DNA from: Pseudomonas sp. PDM05
Lineage (GTDB): Bacteria; Pseudomonadota; Gammaproteobacteria; Pseudomonadales; Pseudomonadaceae
Assembly (NCBI RefSeq): GCF_014851685.1
Contig: NZ_JACVAC010000014.1
Span: 62,001-126,000 of the forward strand
Reading direction: 5' to 3'
Length of the DNA: 64,000 nucleotides
The notes beneath the pieces are model-generated. The model worked only from the letters and a program-made list of their open reading frames with translations, had not been told where the DNA came from and made no database searches. Every line of letters starts with the position of its first letter. Position 1 is the stretch's first letter. Positions 18,154 through 27,129 of this stretch are shown in pieces. Made by a program: the position numbers and the translations under genes.

Positions 18154-20706
18154 ATGCCGAACTCCCACGCACCAATTGTCCGCACGCTGTCCAATCGCAC
18201 CAGCCTATCACTGACTCGCACATCACTATTCAAGCTGATGGCCCTGTTGGCGGGTGTCTTTGCAGCGGTCGTCTATTCGTTGGTCTACCTCGCCTACGAC
18301 ATGGATCGCACCGAACAGGCTGAAAGCGCTTTTCACGCTCGCAAGGCCATGCAGTCCCTGGACAAATCCTTGCGTTTGACCGTCAAAGACTATGCGTTCT
18401 GGAGCGACGCGTACAAACACCTGCACGTTCAAGTGGACACCGACTGGGCCTACGTGCGCGAAAATGTCGGCCCGACACTGTTCCAGGATTTCGGGTTTCA
18501 AGGGCTTTTTGTCGTCAGCGACGTGAATCGCACGGTGTATGCAGTGGTCGAGGGCAAACTACAGCCGCTGGAGTTGAGCAGTTGGCTTGGCCAATCCATT
18601 GACCCCATTATTGAACAGGCGCGTGCCGGGGCCGCCTCCGAAACCCCGGTGACGAGCTTTATCAACGTGCGCGGCAGCCCTGCCCTGGTGGCGGCTGCCG
18701 CGATCACCCCCGGCACCGACCCCACGGTATTGCCGGACGGCAGGCGGCCCTCCGTGTTGATCTTCGTCGACATTCTGGACAGCGCCAAACTGGATGCTAT
18801 CGGTAATGACTTTGGCGTCGCCAACCTCCACATCGCCAGCTCCGAAGAAATCGGCAAGTCACTTCTACCCCTCGGCGACAACGGCGCCGCCGGCAGCCTG
18901 TACTGGGAGCCGGAGCGCCCCGGTCTGAAGTTGGTGGGCGTAGGCCTGCCCCTGCTGGGCCTGGCGGCACTGCTGGTGTGCGCGATGACCTGGATGATCC
19001 TGCGTCGATCCACTGCCAGCGCCCTGGCTCTTGATGCCAGCCACGCTTCATTGCAAAGCAGCCAGGCGGCCCTGGCCACCAGCGAAGCACGTTTTCGCGA
19101 CGTGGTAGAGGCCAGTTCCGACTGGGTTTGGGAAATTGACGCCACCTGGCATTTCACCTACTTATCGGAACGTTTCGAAAGCGTCACCGGTCTCGCCAGA
19201 CAGGCCTGGATGGGCGCAGCGATGAACGACCTGCTCGACACGGACGTCGGGCGCTTGTCGCAATGGCTCTCCACACCCGGCAGACGCCCAGACCTGAGCG
19301 TGCAGTGCCGCTACGTCGATGCCCAAGGCCAGGCGCGTAGCACCCGGCTCTCGGCCCGGGAAATGCCTTGTGGCGGGTTTCGCGGTACGGCCACCGATGT
19401 CACCGATGAAGTCGAGGCGCGACGCAGAATCGAGTACCTGTCCCAGCACGACGCCCTCACCGGGCTGCCCAACCGTACACGTCTGCAAGCTTTCCTCAAC
19501 AGCAAGCTCCAGGCCGCGTCGCCTCTGGCGCAGCCGTTGGTCATGCTCACCCTGGACCTTGATCGCTTCAAGCCAGTCAACGACCTGCTCGGCCATGCCG
19601 CTGGCGACCGCGTGCTCAATGTCGTGTCCAACCGTCTCGTCGACTGCGTGCGCCATGGCGACCTGGTAGCTCGAGTGGGCGGCGACGAATTTGTGCTGAT
19701 CCTCACTGATACAGGCATTCAGGATGACGTCGAAAAACTCTGCCAACGCCTGATTGCGTCCATCGAGGGCGCCATCGGGATCGATGAGCAGGAGGTGTTC
19801 ATCAGCGCCAGCATCGGCATCGCCCTGGCACCCAACGATGCCAGCGACGCGGCCGAACTGCTGCGCTATGCCGACATCGCGCTGTACGAAGCCAAATCCG
19901 CCGGCCGCAACACCTGGCGCTTCTATTCCGCGGACATGAATGCACGGATCATTGAGCGGCGCCGCCTGGAAAGCGACTTACGGTTCGCGATCAAGCATGG
20001 AGAATTACGCCTGCACTTCCAGCCCCGCTACCGTATCGCTGACGGCGAGATGGTGGGGGCCGAAGCGCTGGTGCGCTGGCAACACCCGGTGCGCGGCCTG
20101 ATTGCACCGGACACCTTCATCCCGATTGCCGAAGAGTCGGGGCTGATCCTGTCGCTCAGCGACTGGGTAATGGAGACGGCGTGCGCCTGTGCCGCCCAGT
20201 GGCCGGCCCCCCTGTTCGTGTCGGTCAACCTTTCTCCCTCTGAGTTCAAGCGCGGGAACATGGTGGCGCGTGTCAGTCAAGCGCTGGGCACTTCCGGTAT
20301 CGACCCGTCGCGGCTGGAACTGGAAATTACTGAGGGCGTCATGCTTGAAGACGCCGAAGGCGCCCTGGCGATCATGCACACCCTCAAAGCACTGGGAATA
20401 CGCATCGCTATGGATGACTTTGGCACAGGCTATTCCTCCCTGAGTTACTTGCGCGCATTTCCATTCGATGGGCTCAAGATCGACCGCAGCTTCTTGAGCC
20501 GGCTCGAAGACAGCGACGATGACAAAGCCATCATCCAGGCCATTGTCGGCCTGGGCCGTGCCCTGTCCCTGACCGTGACCGCCGAAGGCATAGAAACCGC
20601 TGAACACCTGGACTTGCTCAAGGCCGTGGCATGCGACGAAGGCCAGGGTTACTTCCTCAGTCGGCCGCTGGACCGGGACACCTTCAATCAGTTGCTGGTC
20701 CGCTGA
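18154..20706 (+). CDS. membrane GGDEF-EAL protein with CHASE4 and PAS domains
   Basis: An 850-residue c-di-GMP enzyme. TM1 at about residues 28-50 and TM2 at about 263-285 bracket a periplasmic CHASE4 domain (KDYAFWSDAYKHL marks it). A PAS domain follows (FRDVVEASSDWVWEIDATW, from about 312), then GGDEF with the active GGDEF motif at 509-513. The inhibitory-site pattern RHGD lies exactly five residues before it. An EAL domain starts with EALVRW at 637 and keeps the later DDFGTGYSS loop. Both catalytic motifs are intact, so it could make or break c-di-GMP. It ends six bases before the convergent AraC gene. Confidence 0.93.
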   Translation: MPNSHAPIVRTLSNRTSLSLTRTSLFKLMALLAGVFAAVVYSLVYLAYDMDRTEQAESAFHARKAMQSLDKSLRLTVKDYAFWSDAYKHLHVQVDTDWAYVRENVGPTLFQDFGFQGLFVVSDVNRTVYAVVEGKLQPLELSSWLGQSIDPIIEQARAGAASETPVTSFINVRGSPALVAAAAITPGTDPTVLPDGRRPSVLIFVDILDSAKLDAIGNDFGVANLHIASSEEIGKSLLPLGDNGAAGSLYWEPERPGLKLVGVGLPLLGLAALLVCAMTWMILRRSTASALALDASHASLQSSQAALATSEARFRDVVEASSDWVWEIDATWHFTYLSERFESVTGLARQAWMGAAMNDLLDTDVGRLSQWLSTPGRRPDLSVQCRYVDAQGQARSTRLSAREMPCGGFRGTATDVTDEVEARRRIEYLSQHDALTGLPNRTRLQAFLNSKLQAASPLAQPLVMLTLDLDRFKPVNDLLGHAAGDRVLNVVSNRLVDCVRHGDLVARVGGDEFVLILTDTGIQDDVEKLCQRLIASIEGAIGIDEQEVFISASIGIALAPNDASDAAELLRYADIALYEAKSAGRNTWRFYSADMNARIIERRRLESDLRFAIKHGELRLHFQPRYRIADGEMVGAEALVRWQHPVRGLIAPDTFIPIAEESGLILSLSDWVMETACACAAQWPAPLFVSVNLSPSEFKRGNMVARVSQALGTSGIDPSRLELEITEGVMLEDAEGALAIMHTLKALGIRIAMDDFGTGYSSLSYLRAFPFDGLKIDRSFLSRLEDSDDDKAIIQAIVGLGRALSLTVTAEGIETAEHLDLLKAVACDEGQGYFLSRPLDRDTFNQLLVR

Positions 20707-20712
20707 CCAGCC

Positions 20713-21486
20713 CTACCTGAAAAACTGACTCGGCGTCTTGCCAAACTGTTTCTTGAACATGCTGGTAAAGGCGCTGGGGCTTTCATAGCCCAGTTCCAGG
20801 GCCACGTCGATAATCTTCTCCCCCACCGCAATGCGCTCCAGCGCCAGCAGCAAGCGCGCTTGCTGGCGCCATTGGCCGAACGTCATCGCGGTTTCCTTGC
20901 GGAACAGGCGCTGGATGGTTTTCTGGTCCAGGTCCAGGCGCTCGCTCCAGTCGGCCACGGTGGAGGCGTCGCCCGGATCGTCCTGCCATGCCTGGCAGAT
21001 CTGCTGGATACGCGGGTCGGCCGGTTGCGGCAGCGAGAGCGGCAAGGCCGGCAGCAGCGCAAGCTCGTCAAGGATCAGGTGCATGATCCGCGCGTCCCGC
21101 GAATCCTCGGCATACGGCGGCTTCAAGCTCACCGAGGCCTTGATCAGTTCGCTCAACAACGGCGACACACTCACCGCCTTGGTCTCGGTGGGCAGGTTCG
21201 GGAACGCGTCGGGGCGCACAAACACGCTGCGCATTTTCAACGGGCCCACGCAACGCAGTGAATGCACATGCCCGCAGGGCATCCAGAAGCCGCGATTGGA
21301 CGGCACCGTCCACTGATTTTGCGCCGAGTGCACCACCATCACGCCTTCGATGGCATAGAGCAGTTGGTGCTTCTCGTGGCTGTGGTCAGGGATCACCCAG
21401 TTTTCGGGATAATCGGTGGCCGAACTGATCACCGCCCAGTCGCCTTCGTCGATCTCCTGCAGAAATTTATCCAGTGATTTGATCAT
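20713..21486 (-). CDS. AraC-family regulator with cupin N-terminus
   Basis: A 257-residue regulator. The N-terminal cupin has WVIPDHSHEKHQLLYAIEG, the histidine-rich sensor strand, and FWMPCGHVHSL. The C-terminal double helix-turn-helix includes VADWSERLDLDQKTIQRLF and IIDVALELGYESPSAFTSMFK, the AraC signature. Start 21486 (MIKSLDKF) follows a GGGCG-type ribosome site; the upstream in-frame extension to 21552 is not favoured. It is divergent from the Fsr-type transporter across 133 bases, the usual geometry for local control of an efflux gene, so it probably regulates that transporter. Confidence 0.88.
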   Translation of the reverse strand: MIKSLDKFLQEIDEGDWAVISSATDYPENWVIPDHSHEKHQLLYAIEGVMVVHSAQNQWTVPSNRGFWMPCGHVHSLRCVGPLKMRSVFVRPDAFPNLPTETKAVSVSPLLSELIKASVSLKPPYAEDSRDARIMHLILDELALLPALPLSLPQPADPRIQQICQAWQDDPGDASTVADWSERLDLDQKTIQRLFRKETAMTFGQWRQQARLLLALERIAVGEKIIDVALELGYESPSAFTSMFKKQFGKTPSQFFR

Positions 21487-21619
21487 TTCGCCCTTTTTGC
21501 GATGATTACTGCCCGAATTTCGCGAGACAGGCATTTTTTGCAAATCTAGCATGAACGCCGAATCATTTTGAAATAAGTGGCGGGCTCAAGTACTCGCCAC
21601 CCCTGTATGGAATGCCTGC

Positions 21620-22831
21620 ATGTCGACCCTGACCGCGTCACCCACTGCTGCCCCCACTACGTCCCAAACCAGCCCCTTGGTCATGCGCATCCTTGGCGCC
21701 TGCGCCCTGGCGCATTTGATCAATGACCTGATCCAGGCCGTGCTGCCGTCGATCTATCCGATGCTCAAGGCCAACTACGGCCTGAGCTTTGCCCAGGTCG
21801 GCCTGATCACCCTGACCTTCCAACTGACCGCTTCGCTGCTGCAACCGTGGATCGGCTATCACACCGACCGCCACCCCAAGCCGTGGCTGCTGCCGGCGGG
21901 CATGGTGTGCACCTTGGTCGGCATCCTGATGCTGGCGTTTGTCGGCACGTTCCCGGCGATCCTGCTCGCCGCCGGCCTGGTCGGCGTGGGCTCCTCGACC
22001 TTCCATCCAGAGACCTCGCGCGTCGCCCGCCTGGCTTCCGGCGGTCGCTACGGCCTGGCGCAATCGACCTTCCAGGTCGGCGGCAACACCGGCAGCGCCC
22101 TCGGCCCATTGCTCGCGGCGGCGATCATCATTCCCTACGGCCAGGGCCACATCGCCTGGTTCGGTCTGTTTGCAGTGTTCGCGATCCTGGTGCTGTACGG
22201 CCTGAGCCGCTGGTATCGCCACCACCTCAATCTGTTCAAGCTCAAGCAGGGCGGTAAAGCCACCCATGGCTTGTCCAAGGGCCGTGTGACCTTTGCCCTG
22301 GTGGTGCTGGCTGTGCTGGTGTTTTCCAAGTACTTCTACATGTCCAGCCTTACCAGCTACTTCACCTTCTACCTGATCGAGAAGTTCCAGCTGTCGGTCG
22401 CCAGTTCGCAGATGTACCTGTTCCTGTTTCTGGGGGCCGTTGCCGTCGGTACGTTTGCCGGCGGGCCGATTGGCGACAAGATCGGCCGCAAGAAAGTCAT
22501 CTGGTTCTCGATCCTCGGCGCCGCGCCGTTCACGCTCGCCCTGCCCTACGTCGACCTGTTCTGGACCGCAGTGCTCAGCGTGGTGATCGGCTTTATCCTC
22601 GCGTCGGCCTTCTCGGCCATCGTGGTGTTCGCCCAGGAACTGGTGCCGGGCAACGTAGGCATGATCGCCGGGATCTTCTTCGGCCTGATGTTCGGTTTCA
22701 GTGGGATTGGCGCAGCGCTGCTCGGTCTGCTCGCGGATAACCACGGCATCGAGTATGTCTACAAGCTGTGTTCGTTCCTGCCGCTGGTGGGCATCCTGAC
22801 GATCTTGCTGCCCTCGACCAAAGGCGTCTGA
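21620..22831 (+). CDS. fsr: MFS efflux transporter, fosmidomycin-resistance (Fsr) type
   Basis: A 403-residue, twelve-helix exporter. Diagnostic stretches include ALAHLINDLIQAVLPSIYPM near the N-terminus, GLVGVGSSTFHPETSRVARL around residue 120 and FAQELVPGNVGMIAGIFFGL late in the protein. All are characteristic of the Fsr/RosA-like family, which exports fosmidomycin and other small compounds. It stands alone and is divergent from the AraC regulator, the likely controller. Natural substrate cannot be read from the sequence. Confidence 0.9.
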   Translation: MSTLTASPTAAPTTSQTSPLVMRILGACALAHLINDLIQAVLPSIYPMLKANYGLSFAQVGLITLTFQLTASLLQPWIGYHTDRHPKPWLLPAGMVCTLVGILMLAFVGTFPAILLAAGLVGVGSSTFHPETSRVARLASGGRYGLAQSTFQVGGNTGSALGPLLAAAIIIPYGQGHIAWFGLFAVFAILVLYGLSRWYRHHLNLFKLKQGGKATHGLSKGRVTFALVVLAVLVFSKYFYMSSLTSYFTFYLIEKFQLSVASSQMYLFLFLGAVAVGTFAGGPIGDKIGRKKVIWFSILGAAPFTLALPYVDLFWTAVLSVVIGFILASAFSAIVVFAQELVPGNVGMIAGIFFGLMFGFSGIGAALLGLLADNHGIEYVYKLCSFLPLVGILTILLPSTKGV

Positions 22832-22938
22832 TCGGCCGCGCGTCGTCTGGCCGTATGCCAGTACGAAGTGTGTTCTGAAAACCTGCGTGTGCGCTTACAA
22901 TTCCGGTTTAAACGCACACCAGGCAGACCCGGCAAGAC

Positions 22939-24099
22939 ATGACGCTCGACCCTCCTACGATTCTGGCCCTCACCGTGGCCCTCGCCGCCGCTGCCGCCCT
23001 GTACCTGGCGATTGAATGGCGCAGCGTGCGCGAACCTTCGCTGCTGTTCTGGAGCGCCGGTTTCGCCACCATCACCGTCGGCTCCACCCTGGCCCTGCTG
23101 CGCACCAACGGCTTGCTGATGATCGGCATCTGGTTCGCCAATGGCTTGCTGGTCATCGCGCATTTCCTGTTCCTGCTTGGCGTCGCGCGCTTCACCCAGG
23201 TGCGGCTGTCGCGACGCTGGCTACTGATGCCGCTCATCTGGCTGGGGATGCTGATGTTGCCGAGCGACCTGCCGTGGTCCAAAGCCATGCTGGCGGTGCA
23301 ATCCTTGCTGGTGGCAGCGCCGACCCTGCGGGCGAGCTTCATGCTGCGGCCCCATGGCAAATCCTTGAGCATCGGCGCGGTGCAACTGCGTTATGTGCTG
23401 CTGTTCCACGGTTCGTTCTACGTGGCCAAGGCGTTGTCGGTGCTGATCCCGGGCACCTTGATCGAGCTGGCCTCGTTCAAGGGCGAGATCATCCAGATTT
23501 CCCTGGTGGAGGGCGCGATGGCAATCATGCTGATCGCCCTGTCGATGACCGGCTCTGAACGCTACCGCCGCGAACAACAGATCGCCCGCCTCGCCGCCCG
23601 CGACCCGCTCACCGCCCTGTACAACCGCCGCGCCCTGGATTTGCGCGCGCCGCGCCTGTTGGCGCAGATCTCCCCGGCCCGTCCTGGCGCACTGCTGCTG
23701 ATCGACATCGACAACTTCAAACCGGTCAATGACCTGTATGGCCATATCGCCGGCGACCGCCTGCTGATCGCCCTCAGCGAGATGATCCGCACGGTGATCC
23801 CCCGTGGCGCACTGGCCGCGCGCCTGGGCGGTGATGAGTTTGTGATCCTGCTGCACCCGGCCTCGACCGAACAGATCGTCGACCTCGGCAGCCGCCTGCG
23901 CGGGGATTTTTTTCAGTTCGCTTCGCAAACCTTTGCGACCCCAACCCCAGTGACACTGAGCATCGGCGCCAACCTGTTAGACCAACCGCCCGCGAACCTC
24001 ACGGAGTTGATCGAACAGGGTGACACCGCGCTCTATGAAACCAAGCGCGGTGGACGTGACAGCATTCGGTTGGTGGATCGCACCGGCGCCCGCAGCTAG
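22939..24099 (+). CDS. membrane diguanylate cyclase
   Basis: A 386-residue protein. About six to seven hydrophobic segments fill the first 205 residues, and a single GGDEF domain follows. The domain start DPLTALYNRRALD and the catalytic LGGDEFVIL (GGDEF from about residue 297) are intact, and IDIDNFKPVNDLYGH binds the metal. The four residues that should form the inhibitory RxxD are PRGA, so product inhibition through an I-site is not expected. Its TAG and the TAG of the convergent iolG-like gene share the palindrome CTAG (24096-24099). Confidence 0.9.
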   Translation: MTLDPPTILALTVALAAAAALYLAIEWRSVREPSLLFWSAGFATITVGSTLALLRTNGLLMIGIWFANGLLVIAHFLFLLGVARFTQVRLSRRWLLMPLIWLGMLMLPSDLPWSKAMLAVQSLLVAAPTLRASFMLRPHGKSLSIGAVQLRYVLLFHGSFYVAKALSVLIPGTLIELASFKGEIIQISLVEGAMAIMLIALSMTGSERYRREQQIARLAARDPLTALYNRRALDLRAPRLLAQISPARPGALLLIDIDNFKPVNDLYGHIAGDRLLIALSEMIRTVIPRGALAARLGGDEFVILLHPASTEQIVDLGSRLRGDFFQFASQTFATPTPVTLSIGANLLDQPPANLTELIEQGDTALYETKRGGRDSIRLVDRTGARS

Positions 24100-25100
24100 A
24101 GGTCGTAGCTGACCACCACACTGCGCCCAGTCTGCACCGACTCCAGCGCACAATCCGCCAGGTGCAACGCATACAAACCGTCGCGCATGTTGGTGGGCAA
24201 CGGCAGGTCGTCGTTCAGCGCATCGATGAACTGGGTCAGCTCATTGCGATAGGCGTCGGCATACCGTTCCAGGAAGAAATGCTGCAACGGCTCCAGCGCT
24301 TCGGTGTGCGCGGCGCTCCAGTGGCGCAGGGTGCTGGGGCGATGGTTGTCGGTGAGCAGCACGCCGCTGGCGCCGGACACTTCGACCCGCTGGTCATAGC
24401 CGTATACCGCCTGGCGGCAGCAGTTGATATGGCATTGCTTGCCCGAGGCGGTGCGCAGCAACACCATTACGCTGTCGTAGTCGTCGATTTCGGCAAGGCT
24501 GGGGTCCACCAGGCGGCTGGCGATGGCGCTGACTTGCACCGGTTCTTCGCCGAGCAGATGGCGGGCGGTGTCGAAGTCGTGAATGGTCATGTCGCGCAGG
24601 ATGCCGCCGGAATGGGCCAGGTAATCACGCGGGGCCAGGCCGGGGTCGCGACTGGTGATGATGACCTGGCGCACCGCACCGATCTGGCCGGCATCGAGGG
24701 CCTGACGCAGGCGCAGCATGTCGGGGTCGAAGCGCCGGTTGAAACCGAGCATCACCTTGCCGCCCTGGCGTTCCACCGCTTGGGCCGCCGTGCGTGCCTT
24801 GCCGATGTCCAGATCGATGGGTTTTTCGCACAACACCGCCTTCCCTGCGGCGACTGCCGCCAATAGCAAGTCGATGTGGGTGTCGGTGGGCGTACCGATC
24901 ACCACCGCGTCGATGTCTTCACGACGCAGTACAGCCGCGCAATCGTAGGCGGCTTCGCAGCCCAGTTGCGTGCTCAGCGCATCGACGCCTTCGCGCCAGG
25001 GGTCGGCCACCAGCACCAGCGTGGCATTGGGATGGGCGGCGACGTTGCCGGCGTGGATCTTGGCGATACGCCCGGCACCGAGGACGGCAATTCGTAGCAT
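24096..25100 (-). CDS. iolG: Gfo/Idh/MocA oxidoreductase, inositol 2-dehydrogenase-like
   Basis: A 334-residue NAD(P)-dependent dehydrogenase. The Rossmann start is VLGAGRIAKIHAGN. VLCEKPIDLDI carries the catalytic lysine of the EKP motif, and GGILRDMTIHDFDTARHLLG holds the Asp/His pair used by inositol dehydrogenases. Family members oxidise myo-inositol or related cyclitols at C2. It begins 34 bases after the LacI-family gene and is probably co-transcribed with it. Across the divergent promoter lie an SDR, a PhyH dioxygenase and a sugar-type binding protein, so a cyclitol or modified sugar is the likely pathway substrate. The exact substrate is inferred. Confidence 0.85.
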   Translation of the reverse strand: MLRIAVLGAGRIAKIHAGNVAAHPNATLVLVADPWREGVDALSTQLGCEAAYDCAAVLRREDIDAVVIGTPTDTHIDLLLAAVAAGKAVLCEKPIDLDIGKARTAAQAVERQGGKVMLGFNRRFDPDMLRLRQALDAGQIGAVRQVIITSRDPGLAPRDYLAHSGGILRDMTIHDFDTARHLLGEEPVQVSAIASRLVDPSLAEIDDYDSVMVLLRTASGKQCHINCCRQAVYGYDQRVEVSGASGVLLTDNHRPSTLRHWSAAHTEALEPLQHFFLERYADAYRNELTQFIDALNDDLPLPTNMRDGLYALHLADCALESVQTGRSVVVSYDL

Positions 25101-25134
25101 GGTGAAAACTCCTGGTTTTGTTGTTGGGGGAGAT

Positions 25135-26160
25135 TCAGTCCGGCAGGTTGAACGGTGTGACGATCTGCACCTGTGACGGCGCTATCGGCCCGGCCTTCCA
25201 CAGCCGATGGAATTGCAGGATGTGCAGGAACACGCTGCGCGCATCGATCTGCAGGTTGTGATCGATGATCGCGGCGACTTTTTCTTCACGCAGCAACTGG
25301 CGGTTTTCTTCGTCGAGGTCGTGACCGATAAACACCTCCAGTGGGCGGCCAAGGGCGGCGAACGCATCGACAATCGCCCGATTGCCGCCGCCGACGCTGT
25401 ACACCGCCTTGAGTTCGGGGTGCTGTTTGAGCGCCAGGGTCACGCGCTCGAACGTGCGGTCGTACACCCCGTAGCCACCGCTGACGTCCAACACCCGCAA
25501 GTGCGGCGAGCGCCCCCGCAGCCAGGCGCGAAAGCCCATTTCGCGTTCTTCTTCGCCACGGAACAGCTCACTGCCGATCACCACCGCGACGTCCTGGGGC
25601 ACCGCCGGCAGCCAGCGCGACATCAGGTACGCGGCGGTCTGCCCGGCGGTACGGTTGTCCATGCCGACGTAGCCAATGCGCTCGCTCTGCGGCAGGTCGG
25701 TCACCAGGGTCACCACCGGGATGCCCGCCGCGATCAGTTGCTTGACCGCCAGGTTCACCGCCGGCTCGTCGGCCGCCTTGAGCACCACGCCCTGACTGCC
25801 GGTGTCGAGGCAGCGCAGCAGTTGATCGTGCATGGCCTTGGGGGCGATCTCTTCGAACAGGTGAAACCGCGGGGCAATCCGAAACGGCGCGAGGCTGGCC
25901 AGTTGCGCGACGATCGCTGCCTGCACCGCCGCGCTGAAGCGCTGGGGCGTGTGCATGATCACGTCGACGTGGAACGTACGCCCCATCGCCAAGCCATTTT
26001 TCTCCTGGGACTCCAATTCCTCCAGCGCCTGTTCGATGCGCCGCCGGGTTTGCGCATGCACGCTGCCGCGCTGGTGCAACACACGGTCGACCGTGGCGTT
26101 GCTCACACCCGCCTGGGTCGCGAGTTGCTTGATGGAAAAGTGTTTTGCGCGTTCGAGCAT
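25135..26160 (-). CDS. LacI-family transcriptional regulator
   Basis: A 341-residue repressor-type protein. The N-terminal headpiece is FSIKQLATQAGVSNATVDRVL with the following hinge; the rest is a periplasmic-binding-protein-like effector domain (IPVVTLVTDLPQSERIGYVG, VFIGHDLDEENRQLL). A much longer open frame continues upstream through the SDR gene on the other strand; the start at 26160 is correct because the helix-turn-helix begins there. It is divergent from the SDR-PhyH-binding protein operon and upstream of iolG, so it most likely controls both and binds the repeat array between them. Confidence 0.9.
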   Translation of the reverse strand: MLERAKHFSIKQLATQAGVSNATVDRVLHQRGSVHAQTRRRIEQALEELESQEKNGLAMGRTFHVDVIMHTPQRFSAAVQAAIVAQLASLAPFRIAPRFHLFEEIAPKAMHDQLLRCLDTGSQGVVLKAADEPAVNLAVKQLIAAGIPVVTLVTDLPQSERIGYVGMDNRTAGQTAAYLMSRWLPAVPQDVAVVIGSELFRGEEEREMGFRAWLRGRSPHLRVLDVSGGYGVYDRTFERVTLALKQHPELKAVYSVGGGNRAIVDAFAALGRPLEVFIGHDLDEENRQLLREEKVAAIIDHNLQIDARSVFLHILQFHRLWKAGPIAPSQVQIVTPFNLPD

Positions 26161-26170
26161 GCGGTTCGCC

Positions 26171-26214
26171 TGAGGTGTTTTTGAGGTCTTATTTGGGTAT
26201 TTCTGAGGTTTCGC
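26171..26214 (+). repeat. four 11-bp phased direct repeats in the divergent promoter
   Basis: TGAGGT starts at 26171, 26182 and 26204, and the near copy TTGGGT starts at 26193. Each begins exactly 11 bases after the last, followed by T-rich spacers. A weaker fifth copy, TGCGGT, begins at 26160 over the lacI start codon. The array fills the space between the LacI gene and the SDR operon, so it is probably a regulator-binding array. Confidence 0.65.
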
Positions 26215-26283
26215 AATGCTAGTCTCAGTTTCGTCCGGCGTCGAGCCGGGCGACTCACAACTACAAAAACTCCGGAGAACCCC

Positions 26284-27129
26284 ATGCCTAACGCCGATCT
26301 CGCCATGCCGTTCAGCGGCCAATACTTTGTCGTCACCGGCAGCACCCAGGGCCTCGGCGCGGCGGTGGCGCATACCTTGGCCCAACGTGGCGCCGCCGGG
26401 CTGATCATCTGCGGGCGCCGTCGCACCCAAGGCGAAGAACAGGTACGGCAACTGGCGCAACTCGATTGCCAGGCGTTTTTTGTCGAGGCGGATCTGGAAA
26501 ATATCGAGGATTGCCGGGCGATCATCGCTGCCGCACATACCCACTTCGGCACCTTGCACGGCTTGGTCAACTGCGCCGGCATGTCGGATCGCGGCACCAT
26601 CCTCGACACCTCGCCGGAGCTGTTCGACAAGCTGTTTGCGGTGAATGTGCGGGCGCCGTTTTTCCTGATGCAGGAAGCGCTGAAGCTGATGATCAGCAAA
26701 GGTGTGGCAGGCGCCGTGGTGAATATCCAGAGCGTCACCGGGCATGGTGGGCAGTCGTTCCTCAGCGCCTATGCGGCGTCCAAGGGCGCGCTGGCGATCC
26801 TGACCAAGAACGTCGCGTTCAGTGCGTTGCGCAACCGTATCCGGGTCAACGGCTTGAACATCGGCTGGATGGACACGCCCCACGAAGATCAGATCCAGCG
26901 CCAGTACCACGGCGCCAGGGACGGCTGGTTGCAGCAGGCCGAAAGCGCGCAGCCGTTCGGGCGTCTGCTCAAGCCCGAGGAAGTGGCGCGCAGCGTGGCG
27001 TTTCTGTTGTCCAGTGAATCGGGAATGATGACCGGCGCGGTGATCGACCTGGAGCAAGGCGTGGTGGGCTGCACCGACGGCGGCAGCCCGCAACCGCACC
27101 AGGCCCTGAGCCTGCCGGGAGGTGTGTGA
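26284..27129 (+). CDS. short-chain dehydrogenase/reductase
   Basis: A 281-residue classical SDR. The nucleotide-binding TGSTQGLG is at about residues 19-26 and the NCAG structural motif follows (VNCAGMSDRG). The catalytic pair is YAASK, with Ser in NIQSVTG upstream. The C-terminal ~20 residues are Gly/Pro-rich and longer than usual. It is the first gene of a three-gene operon: its TGA overlaps the ATG of the dioxygenase gene (TGATG at 27127-27131). Its substrate is probably a cyclitol or sugar intermediate linked with the IolG-like enzyme. Confidence 0.88.
   Translation: MPNADLAMPFSGQYFVVTGSTQGLGAAVAHTLAQRGAAGLIICGRRRTQGEEQVRQLAQLDCQAFFVEADLENIEDCRAIIAAAHTHFGTLHGLVNCAGMSDRGTILDTSPELFDKLFAVNVRAPFFLMQEALKLMISKGVAGAVVNIQSVTGHGGQSFLSAYAASKGALAILTKNVAFSALRNRIRVNGLNIGWMDTPHEDQIQRQYHGARDGWLQQAESAQPFGRLLKPEEVARSVAFLLSSESGMMTGAVIDLEQGVVGCTDGGSPQPHQALSLPGGV

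Noticed and set aside
26161..27099. N-terminal extension of the LacI regulator through the SDR gene
   Set aside because: The helix-turn-helix begins at 26160, and the extension is antisense to a clear SDR.
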